NCBI RefSeq assembly: GCF_036053395.1
Contig: NZ_CP107942.1
Coordinates: 5,050,501 to 5,114,500, forward strand
DNA: 64,000 bases
Source of the DNA: Actinoplanes sp. NBC_00393
Lineage (GTDB): Bacteria; Actinomycetota; Actinomycetes; Mycobacteriales; Micromonosporaceae
Direction of reading: 5' to 3'
Positions 35,729 to 44,471 of this stretch are shown one piece after another. The position numbers and the translations under genes were made by a program. The stretch's first letter is position 1. Each line of letters opens with the position of its first letter. The notes beneath the pieces are model-generated. The model was not told where the DNA came from. It did not search any database and worked only from the letters and a program-made list of their open reading frames with translations.

Positions 35729-37347
35729 GGCAGCCAGGCTTCCAGATGAAAACCGAGCCCGGTACGCGGGTCGGCGCGCACCCCGTGCCGCAGCCGCCCG
35801 CCGAGCAACTCCACCCGCTCAGCCAGCCCCACCAGCCCAGCGCCGGCCCCCGGCACGCCCGCCGCGGGCGTGCCCGGCAACGGGTTCGAGATCTCCACAT
35901 GCAGCTCACCCAGGGCTGTCTTTTCCAACACCAGGCGCACGGGTACGCCCGGCGCGTGCTTGCCGGCGTTGGTGAGGCCTTCCTGCACGAGGCGATAAAC
36001 GGTGCGGCCCAGGGAGGGGCCGACTGCTTCGCCGCCTCTACCGACTCCGCCGTTTCCGACGCCCCCGCCGTTCCCGCTGCCTCCGCCGTTTCCGTCGTCG
36101 AGGAAATTGGAGACTTCCACGCGTACGCCCGCGTTTTGTGCCTCGGCGACCAGATCACCCAGATGGCCCAGATCGGGCTGCGGCCGCAGGCCGTCGCCCG
36201 CGCCGGCGCGCAGCACGCCGAGGATCTCCCGCAGGTCCTCCAGGGCGTGGTGGGCGCTGTCCCGGATGGTCCCGGCCGCCTTCGCCACCTCCTCGGGCGA
36301 CAGGTCCGGCCGGATCTGCAGCGCCCCGGCGTGCAGGCTGACCATGGAGATCCGGTGCGCGAGGGCGTCGTGCATCTCCCGCGCAATGCTTTCCCGCTCG
36401 AGCGCCCGCAGCCGCTCCGCCCGCAGCCGCGCCGCCTCCTCGGCACGCACCGCACGCTCCCGCAGCGACACGATCAGCTCACGGCGCGACCGCACGGCGA
36501 CGGCGATCGCCACGGTCGCGGCGATCAGGGCAGCGCTCAGCAGCAGCTCGGTGAGCAGGGGCAGGGCCAGCGTCGGGTCCGGCCGCCGCCAGGAGTAGCC
36601 GACCCCGATCAGCAGGTGCAGCAGCACAATCAGCGCGACCACCCGCCCACGCCGCAGCGTGACCAGGGTGTAGACGATCACCAGCCCGGCGTAGGCCGAA
36701 GCGTCCGTGACCAGCCCGACCGGCGCGATGATCAGAGCCATCGCGACCGGGTGGCTGCGCCGCCACCAGACAGCGAGCGAGGTGACCCAGCCGAGCGCGA
36801 GCAGCGGAAGCACCTCACCACTGCTGATCCGGCCGATCGACTCGGCTTCCCCGACCAGAACCAGCGCAAAGAACCAGGAGACCAGAATGGCGAGAACGTC
36901 GACCGCCCGGTAGCGCGCCGCGGCCCGCAACCGGGCCATCCTCCCGGCCCGCTCACCGGTTGCGCCCCCACTCTCCCAGGCCGAACCTTCCAGGACTGCT
37001 GCCTCCGCCCCTTCCATGCCGCGCGCATTCATGGCCTGCCGCGCACCCGCCTCCGGCCGTTCCACATCGCGCGCCTCCACCGCCTGCCGCGCAACGGCAT
37101 CAGACCGTTCCGCCTCGCGCGCATCCACTGCCTGCTGCACGACCGCCTCCGACCCTTCCGCCTCGCGCACATTCACAGCCTGCTGCACGGCCGCCTCGGC
37201 TCCTTTCGCGTTGCGCGCATCCACCGCCTGCGGCGCAACTGCCTGCGGCGTCGGCTGGCTCGGGTTCGGCCTGCCGGGCGCTGCCGGGTTGAGCGCGAGG
37301 CTCGCCTGGTCCTGGCCGGCGGGCGGGTGGTCGGGGCGTTCTGTCAT
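35716..37347 (-). CDS. NarL-type sensor histidine kinase with repeat-bearing N-terminus
   Basis: A 543-residue kinase. Residues 1-130 are cytoplasmic and contain five 16-residue repeats (about 40-119, each opening QAV or QAM). Five or six transmembrane helices follow (about 148-280), then HisKA_3 with the phospho-accepting His in REMHDALAHRIS, and an ATPase domain with the N-box VQEGLTNAGKHA and a G-box GAGLVGLAERVELLGG. A Gly/Asn-rich stretch (DDGNGGGSGNGGGVGNGG) interrupts the ATPase domain before the N-box. The start overlaps the upstream gene by four bases. Sensing is probably by the membrane helices, since no large outer domain is present. Confidence 0.88.
   Translation of the reverse strand: MTERPDHPPAGQDQASLALNPAAPGRPNPSQPTPQAVAPQAVDARNAKGAEAAVQQAVNVREAEGSEAVVQQAVDAREAERSDAVARQAVEARDVERPEAGARQAMNARGMEGAEAAVLEGSAWESGGATGERAGRMARLRAAARYRAVDVLAILVSWFFALVLVGEAESIGRISSGEVLPLLALGWVTSLAVWWRRSHPVAMALIIAPVGLVTDASAYAGLVIVYTLVTLRRGRVVALIVLLHLLIGVGYSWRRPDPTLALPLLTELLLSAALIAATVAIAVAVRSRRELIVSLRERAVRAEEAARLRAERLRALERESIAREMHDALAHRISMVSLHAGALQIRPDLSPEEVAKAAGTIRDSAHHALEDLREILGVLRAGAGDGLRPQPDLGHLGDLVAEAQNAGVRVEVSNFLDDGNGGGSGNGGGVGNGGVGRGGEAVGPSLGRTVYRLVQEGLTNAGKHAPGVPVRLVLEKTALGELHVEISNPLPGTPAAGVPGAGAGLVGLAERVELLGGRLRHGVRADPRTGLGFHLEAWLPWQN
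36991..37230. repeat. 48-bp tandem repeat (five copies) inside the kinase gene
   Basis: Five in-frame copies of 48 bases encode QAVDARNAKGAEAAVQ-like units with variation at Arg/Glu/Lys positions. Copy number could change by slippage or recombination without a frameshift. Confidence 0.8.
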
Positions 37348-38048
37348 GAGCGGACCAGCGGTCGCCAGAACTGGCGGTCGCCGTCGTCGCGGACGGCGTA
37401 CCCCAGTTTTTGCAATGCGTCGCGCAGCTCGCCGGCCTCCTTGCCGGCCTTCTTGCGCAGCGCGACAGCGCGCGCCGACATGACGGCCTCGGCGGCCACC
37501 GGGAGCAGGCCGGTCTCCGGGACCCACGGGTGGTACAGCTCGGCGAACGGGTCGGCGTCGCGCCACGGATAGCCGAACTCCCGCAACGTCCTCTCCAGAA
37601 CCCCCGCCTCCGCCCGGGTCTCGCCGCGGAACACCTGCCGCGACTCGCGGTCGAGCACCACCAGCGCGTCCCCGTCCCGGTAGATCGCCTCGATGTCGGC
37701 GCGAGGCAGGGTGCGGCGCTCGTCCCCGGTCTCCAGGCAAAGCTGCTCGGCGTCGACCGTGATCTGCGCCGACCGGCGCAGGATCTCCACCGTGGCGAGA
37801 ATGCCCAGGCCGACGAGGATCGCCGCCTGCACAGCCACCTCCCACCATCGGTCCATCGAGCCGACCACCCGCCAGACCGGCCCGAACGGCAACGGAATGT
37901 CCAGGCCCACCGCCCACCGGGCGATCATCGGCACGGTCAGGGCAAGCAGCAGCCCGAGCGCCGCCGGCCCGAACAGCACTAGCGCCCGGCTCGCGCCGGA
38001 ATAGGTGAGGACGGCCGAATCGCCGCCCGACCGGAAGGGATTGCTCAC
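37344..38048 (-). CDS. YqeB-like membrane protein with PH domain
   Basis: A 234-residue protein. Two helices near the N-terminus (ALVLFGPAALGLLLALTVPMIA; VAVQAAILVGLGILATVEIL) are followed by a PH-like beta region (AQITVDAEQLCLETGDERRTLPRADIEAIYRDGDALVVLD in parts: ITVDAEQLCLETG, DALVVLDRESRQVF). The C-terminal helical part has HPWVPETGLLPVAAEAVMSAR and ELRDALQKLGYAVRDD. This arrangement is known in the YqeB family, of unknown function. The ATGA overlap with the kinase gene makes it the first gene of a three-gene operon with the two-component pair, so it may modulate that signalling. Confidence 0.83.
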   Translation of the reverse strand: MSNPFRSGGDSAVLTYSGASRALVLFGPAALGLLLALTVPMIARWAVGLDIPLPFGPVWRVVGSMDRWWEVAVQAAILVGLGILATVEILRRSAQITVDAEQLCLETGDERRTLPRADIEAIYRDGDALVVLDRESRQVFRGETRAEAGVLERTLREFGYPWRDADPFAELYHPWVPETGLLPVAAEAVMSARAVALRKKAGKEAGELRDALQKLGYAVRDDGDRQFWRPLVRS

Positions 38049-38444
38049 GGACTCGACGCTATGCCGGGCAGGTAGCCGCAGGCCAGACGACCGAAGTCGG
38101 CCGTTCGCGACTTTGGTCTACGCCCGGGGACCGGCCGTCCCCGCCCACGGCCGCCAGTGGGCATGCCCGGGCCGCCGTTGCGGCGCGGCCATGCCCACCC
38201 CGCAGGGCAGATTGTGCCGTGGCCGCTTCCGCCCCAGCGCAGCACGGCCGTCTCTGCCTGCTCAGCAGCGCGGCGCGGTCGGCTTCGTCTCTGCCTGCTT
38301 GGCAGTGCGGCGCGGTCGGCTTCGTCTCTGTCTGCTCAGCCCGGCGGGGGCGCTTCGGCCTGGAGCAGGTAGGGACGTCGCCTGGTTGAGCGGGGACGCG
38401 TAGCTGTGTTCGGGGACTGCGACTCGCGTACCGGGAAGGGGTTG
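38049..38444. other. Gene-free region with a 37-bp direct repeat
   Basis: No gene is supported between the YqeB-like start and the PucR stop; open frames crossing it have unlikely Arg/Pro/Ala composition. Two copies of a 37-bp unit beginning CGGCGCGGTCGGCTTCGTCT lie at 38271-38307 and 38308-38344, with a degenerate third copy just before. Promoter boxes for the signalling operon should lie at the left end but were not resolved. Confidence 0.55.
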
Positions 38445-39632
38445 TCAAGTCTCGGGGAGCGCGAGGGCGATGGTCAGCGCGAGCACCCACTGGGGGTCGC
38501 GGAGTTTGTCGCCGTAGAGCTCGCGGAGGCGGGCCATGCGGTAGCGGACGGTTTGTGGGTGGACGAAGAGCTCGGCGGCCACGTCGTCGCGGCGGCCGTG
38601 GTGCAGGAGCCAGCTGCGGAGGGTTTCGATGAGTTTCGCGGCGGCGGCGCCGCGTTCGCCGGAGAGCGGGGCGAGGGCTCGGGCCCGCAGGTCGGCGAGG
38701 GCGCTGGGGTCGGCGGTGACCACCACGCCGGCCAGGTGGTCCTCGGTGTCGACCACGGCGCCGGCGACCGGTGGGCTCAGGTCGTGGACGCGGATCGCGC
38801 GGTCCAGGGAGCTTTTCGCCTCGAGCCAGGGGCGGGCCGGGCCGATGATCGCGCTGTGGCCGGAGAGCAGGCGGGTGAGATGTGGGCGGGAGGCGCCCTG
38901 TGGATCGGGGACCAGCAGGACGGTTATTCCGGGCAGGTCGGGCACGGCGTCGGGGAGTTGGAGGGTACGCGGGTCGAGCAGATCGATCACCCAGCGCGCG
39001 GAGCGTTCCGGCAGCATGATCGCGGTGAGGGTCTGCGGCGGCGTCCACTCGGCCTGCTCGGCGGCGGCCTGGACGATGTGCGGTGGTTCGCCGGCGACCA
39101 GTGTCTGCGCAAGTTCCTGCAGGTGGCGCAGCCGGATTCGGCCGGAGGCGGCGAGCTCGTCGGCGTGCCCGGCCACACTGGCCGCGGACAGCTCGTCGAT
39201 GTAGGCGAACACCAGCTCGGCGAAATCGGCGATGGTCGCGGCCGGCTGCCCGGTGCCGACACTGATCGCGGCCAGCTCACGCCACGCCACCCGGGCGCCG
39301 ACGCGGTAGGCCGCCAGCAGGGCATCCAGGCTGCGGCCGGAGCGGGCTTCACCACGGCCCAGCGCGTACGCCGCCTCGAGCGCCGCCGCCAGCGGAGTTC
39401 CGGGATCGGCGCCCGGACGGGAGACCAGGTTGAGGAACGTGCCGAGAGCGGCCTGCACCGCCTTCTCGATCTTGTGGCCGAGTTCGCCCGCGAAGGCCTC
39501 GGCATACGCGGGGACCTCCATCGTGATCGCCGCGATGGTCTGCACGGCCACATCCGGCAGCCCACGCCGCAGCGGATCGACGACTTCGGCAGGAAGTCGA
39601 TAGGACCGTACGTCGCGGAGAGGTTTATTCAC
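38445..39632 (-). CDS. PucR/CdaR-type transcriptional regulator
   Basis: A 395-residue regulator. The C-terminus is the PucR HTH_30 domain: LIETLRSWLLHHGRRDDVAAELFVHPQTVRYRMARLRELYG in parts (SWLLHHGRRDDVAAELFVH; PQTVRYRMARLRE). A GGDEF-like central region and an N-terminal helical domain (RsbT co-antagonist-like) complete the usual layout. It is divergent from the ferredoxin reductase/desaturase pair, whose expression it probably controls, perhaps in response to fatty acids or temperature (inference). Confidence 0.88.
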   Translation of the reverse strand: MNKPLRDVRSYRLPAEVVDPLRRGLPDVAVQTIAAITMEVPAYAEAFAGELGHKIEKAVQAALGTFLNLVSRPGADPGTPLAAALEAAYALGRGEARSGRSLDALLAAYRVGARVAWRELAAISVGTGQPAATIADFAELVFAYIDELSAASVAGHADELAASGRIRLRHLQELAQTLVAGEPPHIVQAAAEQAEWTPPQTLTAIMLPERSARWVIDLLDPRTLQLPDAVPDLPGITVLLVPDPQGASRPHLTRLLSGHSAIIGPARPWLEAKSSLDRAIRVHDLSPPVAGAVVDTEDHLAGVVVTADPSALADLRARALAPLSGERGAAAAKLIETLRSWLLHHGRRDDVAAELFVHPQTVRYRMARLRELYGDKLRDPQWVLALTIALALPET

Positions 39633-39659
39633 GCGAACTCCTCATCTTTGGTCCGATTC

Positions 39660-39676
39660 TTGTTCCCTGCGAACAA
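39660..39676. promoter_or_regulatory. Inverted repeat in the PucR-reductase intergenic region
   Basis: TTGTTC (39660-39665) and GAACAA (39671-39676) form perfect 6-bp arms around 5 bases, between the divergent starts at 39632 and 39744. It is a good candidate PucR operator. Confidence 0.5.
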
Positions 39677-39743
39677 TTATGCCGTCCCGGATTCACTTCC
39701 CATGGTCATGACTTCGCCCGCCAGAACCAGGAGGCTTGGTCAC

Positions 39744-40820
39744 GTGGCTGTTACCCGGACTTTGCGCGACGGTGCCTGGCGAGTCGTCGAGTTGATCACG
39801 ACGCCGGTGGTGCCGGCCGACTACCTCGACGTCATCGCGCCCCTGCGCAACCCCACGGTGCTGCGCGCCCGGATCGAGGCGGTTCGCCGGGAGACCGCGA
39901 ACGCGGTCACCCTGGAGCTGCGCCCCGGGCGCAACTGGCAGCCGCACCAGCCAGGACAGTATGTGCGGCTCGGCGTGGACGTCGACGGGGTACGGCTGTG
40001 GCGTGCCTACTCGGTGTCGAGCGCGGCCGGCCGCAAGGACGGCCGGTTCACCGTGACGGTCAACGCGGTCAAGGACGGCGTGGTCAGCGGTTACCTGCTC
40101 AAGCACGCCCGGCGCGGCATGATCGTCACCCTGGACCTGCCGGCCGGTGACTTCGTGCTGCCGGCCTCTCCGCCGCCCAAGGCGCTGTTCGTGACCGCCG
40201 GCAGCGGCATCACGCCGGTGATGGGGATGCTGCGCAGCACGCTGCCGTCGCTGCAGGACGTGATCGTCGTGCACTCCGCGCGCACGCCGTCGGACGTCGT
40301 GTTCGGCGCTGAGCTGCGCTCCCTCGCCGAGGCGGGCCGGATCCGCCTGATCGAGCGGCACACCGGGGCCGACGGGCGCCTGAAGCCCGACGAACTCGCC
40401 TCGCTGGTGCCCGACCTGTTCGAGCGGGAGACCTGGGCCTGCGGACCGGGCGAGATGCTGGACGACCTGACCTCGCACTGGACCGACGCGGGCGCCGCCG
40501 ACCGGTTGCACGTCGAGCGGTTCCGCCCGACTGTGCTGGTCGCCGGCGACGGCGGCACGGTCACCTTCGAGCGCACCGGGACGACCGCTGAGGCCACTGG
40601 CGGCACGACCATCCTCGACGCCGGTGAGGCCGCCGGCCAGCTGATGCCGTCCGGCTGCCGGATGGGCATCTGCTACAAGTGCGTGCTCCCGATGCGCGAG
40701 GGCATCGTCCGCGACGTCCGGGACGGCACGATCACCACCGCCACCGAGGTGGACGGCGACAAAGTCCTCATTCAGACCTGCATCTCGGCCGCCGCCGGTC
40801 CCTGCCGGTTCGACGCCTGA
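39744..40820 (+). CDS. Ferredoxin reductase with C-terminal 2Fe-2S domain, desaturase partner
   Basis: Transfers electrons from NAD(P)H through FAD and a plant-type 2Fe-2S cluster to the adjacent desaturase. The 358-residue chain has the FAD motif RAYSVSS, the nicotinamide motif FVTAGSGITPVMGML, WACGPGEML and cluster ligands in SGCRMGICYKC with the last Cys in IQTC. The arrangement resembles mycobacterial Rv3230c, which serves DesA3. GTG at 39744 has AGGAGG nine bases upstream; an in-frame ATG at 39702 is weaker. The desaturase follows 45 bases later. Confidence 0.92.
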   Translation: MAVTRTLRDGAWRVVELITTPVVPADYLDVIAPLRNPTVLRARIEAVRRETANAVTLELRPGRNWQPHQPGQYVRLGVDVDGVRLWRAYSVSSAAGRKDGRFTVTVNAVKDGVVSGYLLKHARRGMIVTLDLPAGDFVLPASPPPKALFVTAGSGITPVMGMLRSTLPSLQDVIVVHSARTPSDVVFGAELRSLAEAGRIRLIERHTGADGRLKPDELASLVPDLFERETWACGPGEMLDDLTSHWTDAGAADRLHVERFRPTVLVAGDGGTVTFERTGTTAEATGGTTILDAGEAAGQLMPSGCRMGICYKCVLPMREGIVRDVRDGTITTATEVDGDKVLIQTCISAAAGPCRFDA

Positions 40821-40865
40821 CCCCCGCCCCCCTTCTCCGACGCCTTCGACGAAATCGAGGAAGCC

Positions 40866-42050
40866 GTGACCACGCTGCAGCGCAAGGAAGTCAACCCGAT
40901 CGCCCACCTCACCCCCGAGGACATCGAGCAGATCGGCCGGGAACTCGACGCGATCCGGGACGAGGTGCTCGCCGTCCGCGGTGAGAAGGACGCCAAGTAC
41001 ATCCGCCGGATGATCACCATCCAGCGCCGCGTCGAGCTGGGCAGCCGCGCGCTGCTGCTTTTCTCCCTCTTCCCGCCGGCCTGGATCCTCGGCACCGCGG
41101 GCCTGTCGATCTCCAAGATCCTCGAGAACATGGAGATCGGCCACAACATCCTGCACGGCCAGTACGACTTCATGCGCGACCCGAAGATCCACTCGACGAC
41201 GTGGGAGTGGGACTCGGCGTCCCCGGCCGAGCAGTGGAAGCACTCGCACAACGAGCTGCACCACAAGTACACCAACGTGGTCGGGCGCGACAACGACCTC
41301 GGGTACGGCATCATGCGCGTCGACGAGCAGCAGAAGTGGGTGCCGGCGCACCTCGGCCAGCCGCTCTACAACTTCATCAACGCGTGCTTCTTCGAGTACG
41401 GCATCGCCGCGTACGACCTGGAGCTCGGCCGCAACCTGAAGACCAAGAAGCGGCGCAGCAACCCGGCTTTCCGGGCGAACCTGCGCGCCGTCGGCCGCAA
41501 GATCCGCCGCCAGGTGCTGAAGGATTACGTCGTCCACCCGGCCCTCGCCATCCCCGTCGGTTTCCTGATGGGCAACCCGCTCGGCGCGTTCCTCGGCACC
41601 TTCGCGGCCAACGCCGTCGCCAGCCTGGTCCGCAACCTGTGGAGCCACTCGGTGATCATGTGTGGCCACTTCCCGAAGGGTGTGGAGACCTTCGAGCGGA
41701 CCTCGATCACCGGTGAGACCCGCGGCGAGTGGTACCTGCGGCAGATGCTCGGCTCGGCGAACATCTCCGGCAGCAAGCTCATGCACGTCATGACCGGTAA
41801 CCTTTCGCATCAGATCGAGCACCACCTCTTCCCCGACCTGCCGGCCAGCCGCTACGCAGAGATCGCGCCGAAGGTGCGGGCGTTGTTCGAGAAGTACGAG
41901 CTGAACTACGTGAGCGGACCGCTGGTCGTGCAGGTCGCGTCGGCTTGGGCCAAGGTGTTCCGCCTGGCCCTGCCGAACCGGAAGCCGGCCAAGGCGATCG
42001 ACCACTCGATCCCGCCGCGCCACCCGGCTGAGCAGCCCGCGGCTGTCTGA
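40866..42050 (+). CDS. Membrane fatty-acid desaturase (DesA3-like, acyl-CoA)
   Basis: A 394-residue di-iron desaturase. The three histidine boxes are GHNILHG near residue 92, HSHNELHHKYTN near 122 and HQIEHHLFPDLP near 315. Four helices are visible as the segments LLLFSLFPPAWILGTAGL and PALAIPVGFLMGNPLGAFLGT with neighbours. The reductase upstream supplies electrons. It probably introduces a delta-9 double bond into stearoyl-CoA, adjusting membrane fluidity. GTG start after GAGGAAG. The last 16-17 bases of the gene, including the stop, are duplicated in tandem just downstream (42051-42066). Confidence 0.92.
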   Translation: MTTLQRKEVNPIAHLTPEDIEQIGRELDAIRDEVLAVRGEKDAKYIRRMITIQRRVELGSRALLLFSLFPPAWILGTAGLSISKILENMEIGHNILHGQYDFMRDPKIHSTTWEWDSASPAEQWKHSHNELHHKYTNVVGRDNDLGYGIMRVDEQQKWVPAHLGQPLYNFINACFFEYGIAAYDLELGRNLKTKKRRSNPAFRANLRAVGRKIRRQVLKDYVVHPALAIPVGFLMGNPLGAFLGTFAANAVASLVRNLWSHSVIMCGHFPKGVETFERTSITGETRGEWYLRQMLGSANISGSKLMHVMTGNLSHQIEHHLFPDLPASRYAEIAPKVRALFEKYELNYVSGPLVVQVASAWAKVFRLALPNRKPAKAIDHSIPPRHPAEQPAAV

Positions 42051-42220
42051 GCCCGCGGCTGTCTGAGCCGCCCGACGTTTTCAGCCGCCGCCCTGGCGGG
42101 CCTGCCTCCCGGCCGAAATCATGGTCGGCGGCACGCTTGCCGGGGCGGCGTTCGTCTTCGGCCGGCCTGCTGGGCGGCGGCGGCACGGCGTCAGGCCAAC
42201 CCCGGACGGTCAGACCGGCT

Positions 42221-42460
42221 CGGGATGAGCCAAGCCGGACCGCAACGCCTCAGGCCGGCCCGGGATGAGCCAGCCCGGACCGCAACGCCTCAGGCCGACC
42301 CGGGATGAGCCAGCCCGGACCGCAACGCCTCAGGCCGACCCGGAATGAGCCAGCCCGGACCGCAACGGCTCAGGCCGACCCGGAATGAGCCAGCCCGGAC
42401 CGCAACGGCTCAGGCCGGCTCGGAATGAGCCAGGTTGGACCGGAACCGGCTCAGGCCGGC
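42221..42460. repeat. 40-bp tandem repeat, six copies
   Basis: Six head-to-tail units begin at 42221, 42261, 42301, 42341, 42381 and 42421, each starting CGGGATGAGC or CGGAATGAGC and containing CGCAACG and CTCAGGCCG. The period is not a multiple of three and stops appear, so it is not coding. It fills the gap between the desaturase and the convergent small monooxygenase-fold gene, overlapping the last ten bases of the latter. Confidence 0.9.
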
Positions 42461-42762
42461 CTGGATGGGACGCCCAGACCGCCGGCGACCGCAAACTCGT
42501 GGCTGTCGAACTCGCCGGTCAGCATGGGCATCGCCTTGCCGATGGCGGCCTTTGTCTCGGGCAGCTGGAGCGAGCCGTCATGGTGGGCCTTGCTCTCCCA
42601 CACTTCGCTCACCCAGATGGTCTGGTCGTCGGTCTCCGAAACACCCACGACGTAGAGATGGCAACCGGCCGCCCGCAGCCCGTCTGCCCCGCTGAGCAGG
42701 ATCGACACCACCTCGTCCCGGTGACCGGGCTTGGTCTTCATCGAGCCGAGATACCCATACAT
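42451..42762 (-). CDS. Antibiotic-biosynthesis-monooxygenase-fold protein (ABM domain)
   Basis: A 103-residue single-domain protein of the dimeric alpha/beta-barrel type: MYGYLGSMKTKPGHRDEVVSILL, then CHLYVVGVSETDDQTIWVSEVWESKAHHDGSL in parts (LYVVGVSETDDQTIWV; EVWESKAHHDGSLQLPE) and a helix AAIGKAMPMLTG. The pattern xxWESKxxHDxSL is usual for quinol monooxygenase YgiN-like proteins. ATG at 42762 follows a GGGGG run; a longer frame upstream is unconserved. It may oxidise a small aromatic or be a heme/ligand-binding protein; the substrate is unknown. Confidence 0.8.
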   Translation of the reverse strand: MYGYLGSMKTKPGHRDEVVSILLSGADGLRAAGCHLYVVGVSETDDQTIWVSEVWESKAHHDGSLQLPETKAAIGKAMPMLTGEFDSHEFAVAGGLGVPSRPA

Positions 42763-42928
42763 GCTGCCGCCCCCTCTGCCCTCCATCAGCGAGATCAGAC
42801 TGCCACGAGGGTCCGACAATTTCCGGCCGGATCGGCTCCCGACGAGGGCGCGGGTTCAAGAGAATCGCGGTCCGGAGACTCGAAGGGCAGAGCCCGGGCA
42901 ATCGGGAACGCAACCCAGCGACCTGCGG

Positions 42929-44470
42929 TCATCGCAAGTAGGCGAGTTCGGAGAACTCCGCCCGGTAACCGTCGATCAGGCGCCGGGCCACTGACTCCAC
43001 GCCGACCAGGGGGTGGGCGGCCATGGCGCGTACCGCGGCGGCCTGTGAGCCGGTGCTGACCGCTTCCAGGACGCCGCGTTCGGCGGTCTTGACCGCCTGG
43101 ACCAGCGGCACGCCGTGCTCGGGCAGCGGTGCCACCCGGTGGGGCGCGGCGCCTCGGGCGTCCACCGTGCACGGGACCTCGACCACTGCTTCGTCGTCCA
43201 GCACGGCGAGGGTTCCGCGGTTGCGGACGTTGAGGATCAGCGTGGCCGGCTCGTCGTGGGCCAAAGCCCGCATCACCGCGAGCGCCACACCCTCGTAGCC
43301 GGCCGGGCGGGATTCGTCGTGCTCCCGCTCGCCGGCGCCGGTGAGGTCACGGTTCTCCGCCATGTAGGTGGCTTCCCGCTCCCGCCAGGCGCCGAGCCAG
43401 GCCTCGAGTGGCTCCCGATCCGGTGACCCGATCTCGGCGTAGCAGCGGTGCTGTTGCTCCAGCAGGAAGGCGCCCCGGGTCTGTGGCGCGTCCCGGACTG
43501 CGGCGAGCGTGCCGGCCGGGTCGTAGTAATAGTGCAGGTACTCATTGGGGATGGCGCCCAGGCGAAGTAGATGGTCAGCGCCGAACAGCCGCCCCTCCTC
43601 GGTGGTCTCGATGAGCGATTTGTCCGCGAGCAGACCAGCAAGCAGATCGCCGGGCACGCGGCCAGGCAAAATGTCAGGCGAATGGCCGGGCAGGAGGGCT
43701 GACGCACGCCCAGGCGTTGCGCCGGGCAAGGGGGCCGACGCAAGGTCAGGCGTTGCGCCGGGCAGGAGGGCTGACGCACGGTCAGGCGATGGGCCAGGCA
43801 CAGAGCCGGGCACCGCACCAGGGGAACGGGCCGGCACAGCGGGCGGCGCCTCACCGGCTGGGTGGATGCCGTAGAGCCAGCCGAGGTGGTTGAGGCCGGC
43901 ATAGTCGATGCGTACGGAAGCCGGGTCAGCACCGACCGCGCGCAGCGCCCGGTCGACCAGGCCGGACGGTGAGTCGCAGATGCCGATCACCCGGTCACCG
44001 AGGCGAGTGGCCATGGCCTCCGTGACCAGGCCGGCCGGGTTGGTGAAGTTGATCGTCCAGGCGTCCGGTGCCAGGCGGGCGATGCGTTCGGCAATGTGGA
44101 GTGCCACCGGCACGGTACGCAAACCGTAGGAGATGCCGCCCGCACCGACGGTCTCCTGGCCGAGCACGCCCACGTCGAGGGCGACCCGCTCGTCGATGAC
44201 CCGGCCACGGAGCCCGCCGACCCGGATCGCGCAGAACACGAACGACGCGCCGGTGACAGCAGTATCGAGGTCGGTGCTGGTCAGCACAGCCGGGGCGTCG
44301 GGAAAGTCGCGGGCCTGGGCGGTGAGCACCCGCCCGATCGCGTCAAGTCTGCCGGGATCGACGTCGTGCAGCATGACCTCGGTGATGCCGGTCCGCCGGC
44401 GGTCGGCGAGCAGCGCCCGGTAGACCAGCGGCACCCGGAAACCGCCGCCACCCAGAATTGTCAGTCGCAT
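42929..44470 (-). CDS. GH4-family 6-phospho-beta-glucosidase-like enzyme with repeat insert
   Basis: Family GH4 glycosidases use NAD+ and a divalent metal for a redox-assisted hydrolysis. The 513-residue chain has the NAD motif LTILGGGGFRVPL, FTNPAGLVTEAM, the metal Cys in GICDSPSGL (about 165) and the metal His in LNHLGWLYG (about 195); IPNEYLHYYY resembles phospho-beta-glucosidases. Residues about 203-275 are an insertion of Pro/Ala/Ser-rich repeats, making it some 70 residues longer than usual. The substrate sugar is normally phosphorylated; the PfkB kinase next door may be relevant. Gap to the kinase is one base. Confidence 0.88.
   Translation of the reverse strand: MRLTILGGGGFRVPLVYRALLADRRRTGITEVMLHDVDPGRLDAIGRVLTAQARDFPDAPAVLTSTDLDTAVTGASFVFCAIRVGGLRGRVIDERVALDVGVLGQETVGAGGISYGLRTVPVALHIAERIARLAPDAWTINFTNPAGLVTEAMATRLGDRVIGICDSPSGLVDRALRAVGADPASVRIDYAGLNHLGWLYGIHPAGEAPPAVPARSPGAVPGSVPGPSPDRASALLPGATPDLASAPLPGATPGRASALLPGHSPDILPGRVPGDLLAGLLADKSLIETTEEGRLFGADHLLRLGAIPNEYLHYYYDPAGTLAAVRDAPQTRGAFLLEQQHRCYAEIGSPDREPLEAWLGAWREREATYMAENRDLTGAGEREHDESRPAGYEGVALAVMRALAHDEPATLILNVRNRGTLAVLDDEAVVEVPCTVDARGAAPHRVAPLPEHGVPLVQAVKTAERGVLEAVSTGSQAAAVRAMAAHPLVGVESVARRLIDGYRAEFSELAYLR
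43646..43861. repeat. Tandem repeat insertion inside the GH4 gene
   Basis: In-frame units of about 36 bases encode TPDLASAPLPGA-like dodecapeptides (residues 203-275). They sit between the metal-binding LNHLGW segment and the conserved LLAGLLADKSLIETTEEG helix, so they form a surface loop. Confidence 0.7.
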
Positions 44471-44471
44471 C

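Noticed and set aside
38059..39048. Long minus-strand frame with Arg/Pro/Ala-rich product
   Set aside because: It overlaps the PucR gene out of frame and its composition is typical of a GC-rich shadow frame.
42221..42460. Possible CRISPR array
   Set aside because: The 40-bp units are contiguous with no unique spacers, and no cas gene is nearby.
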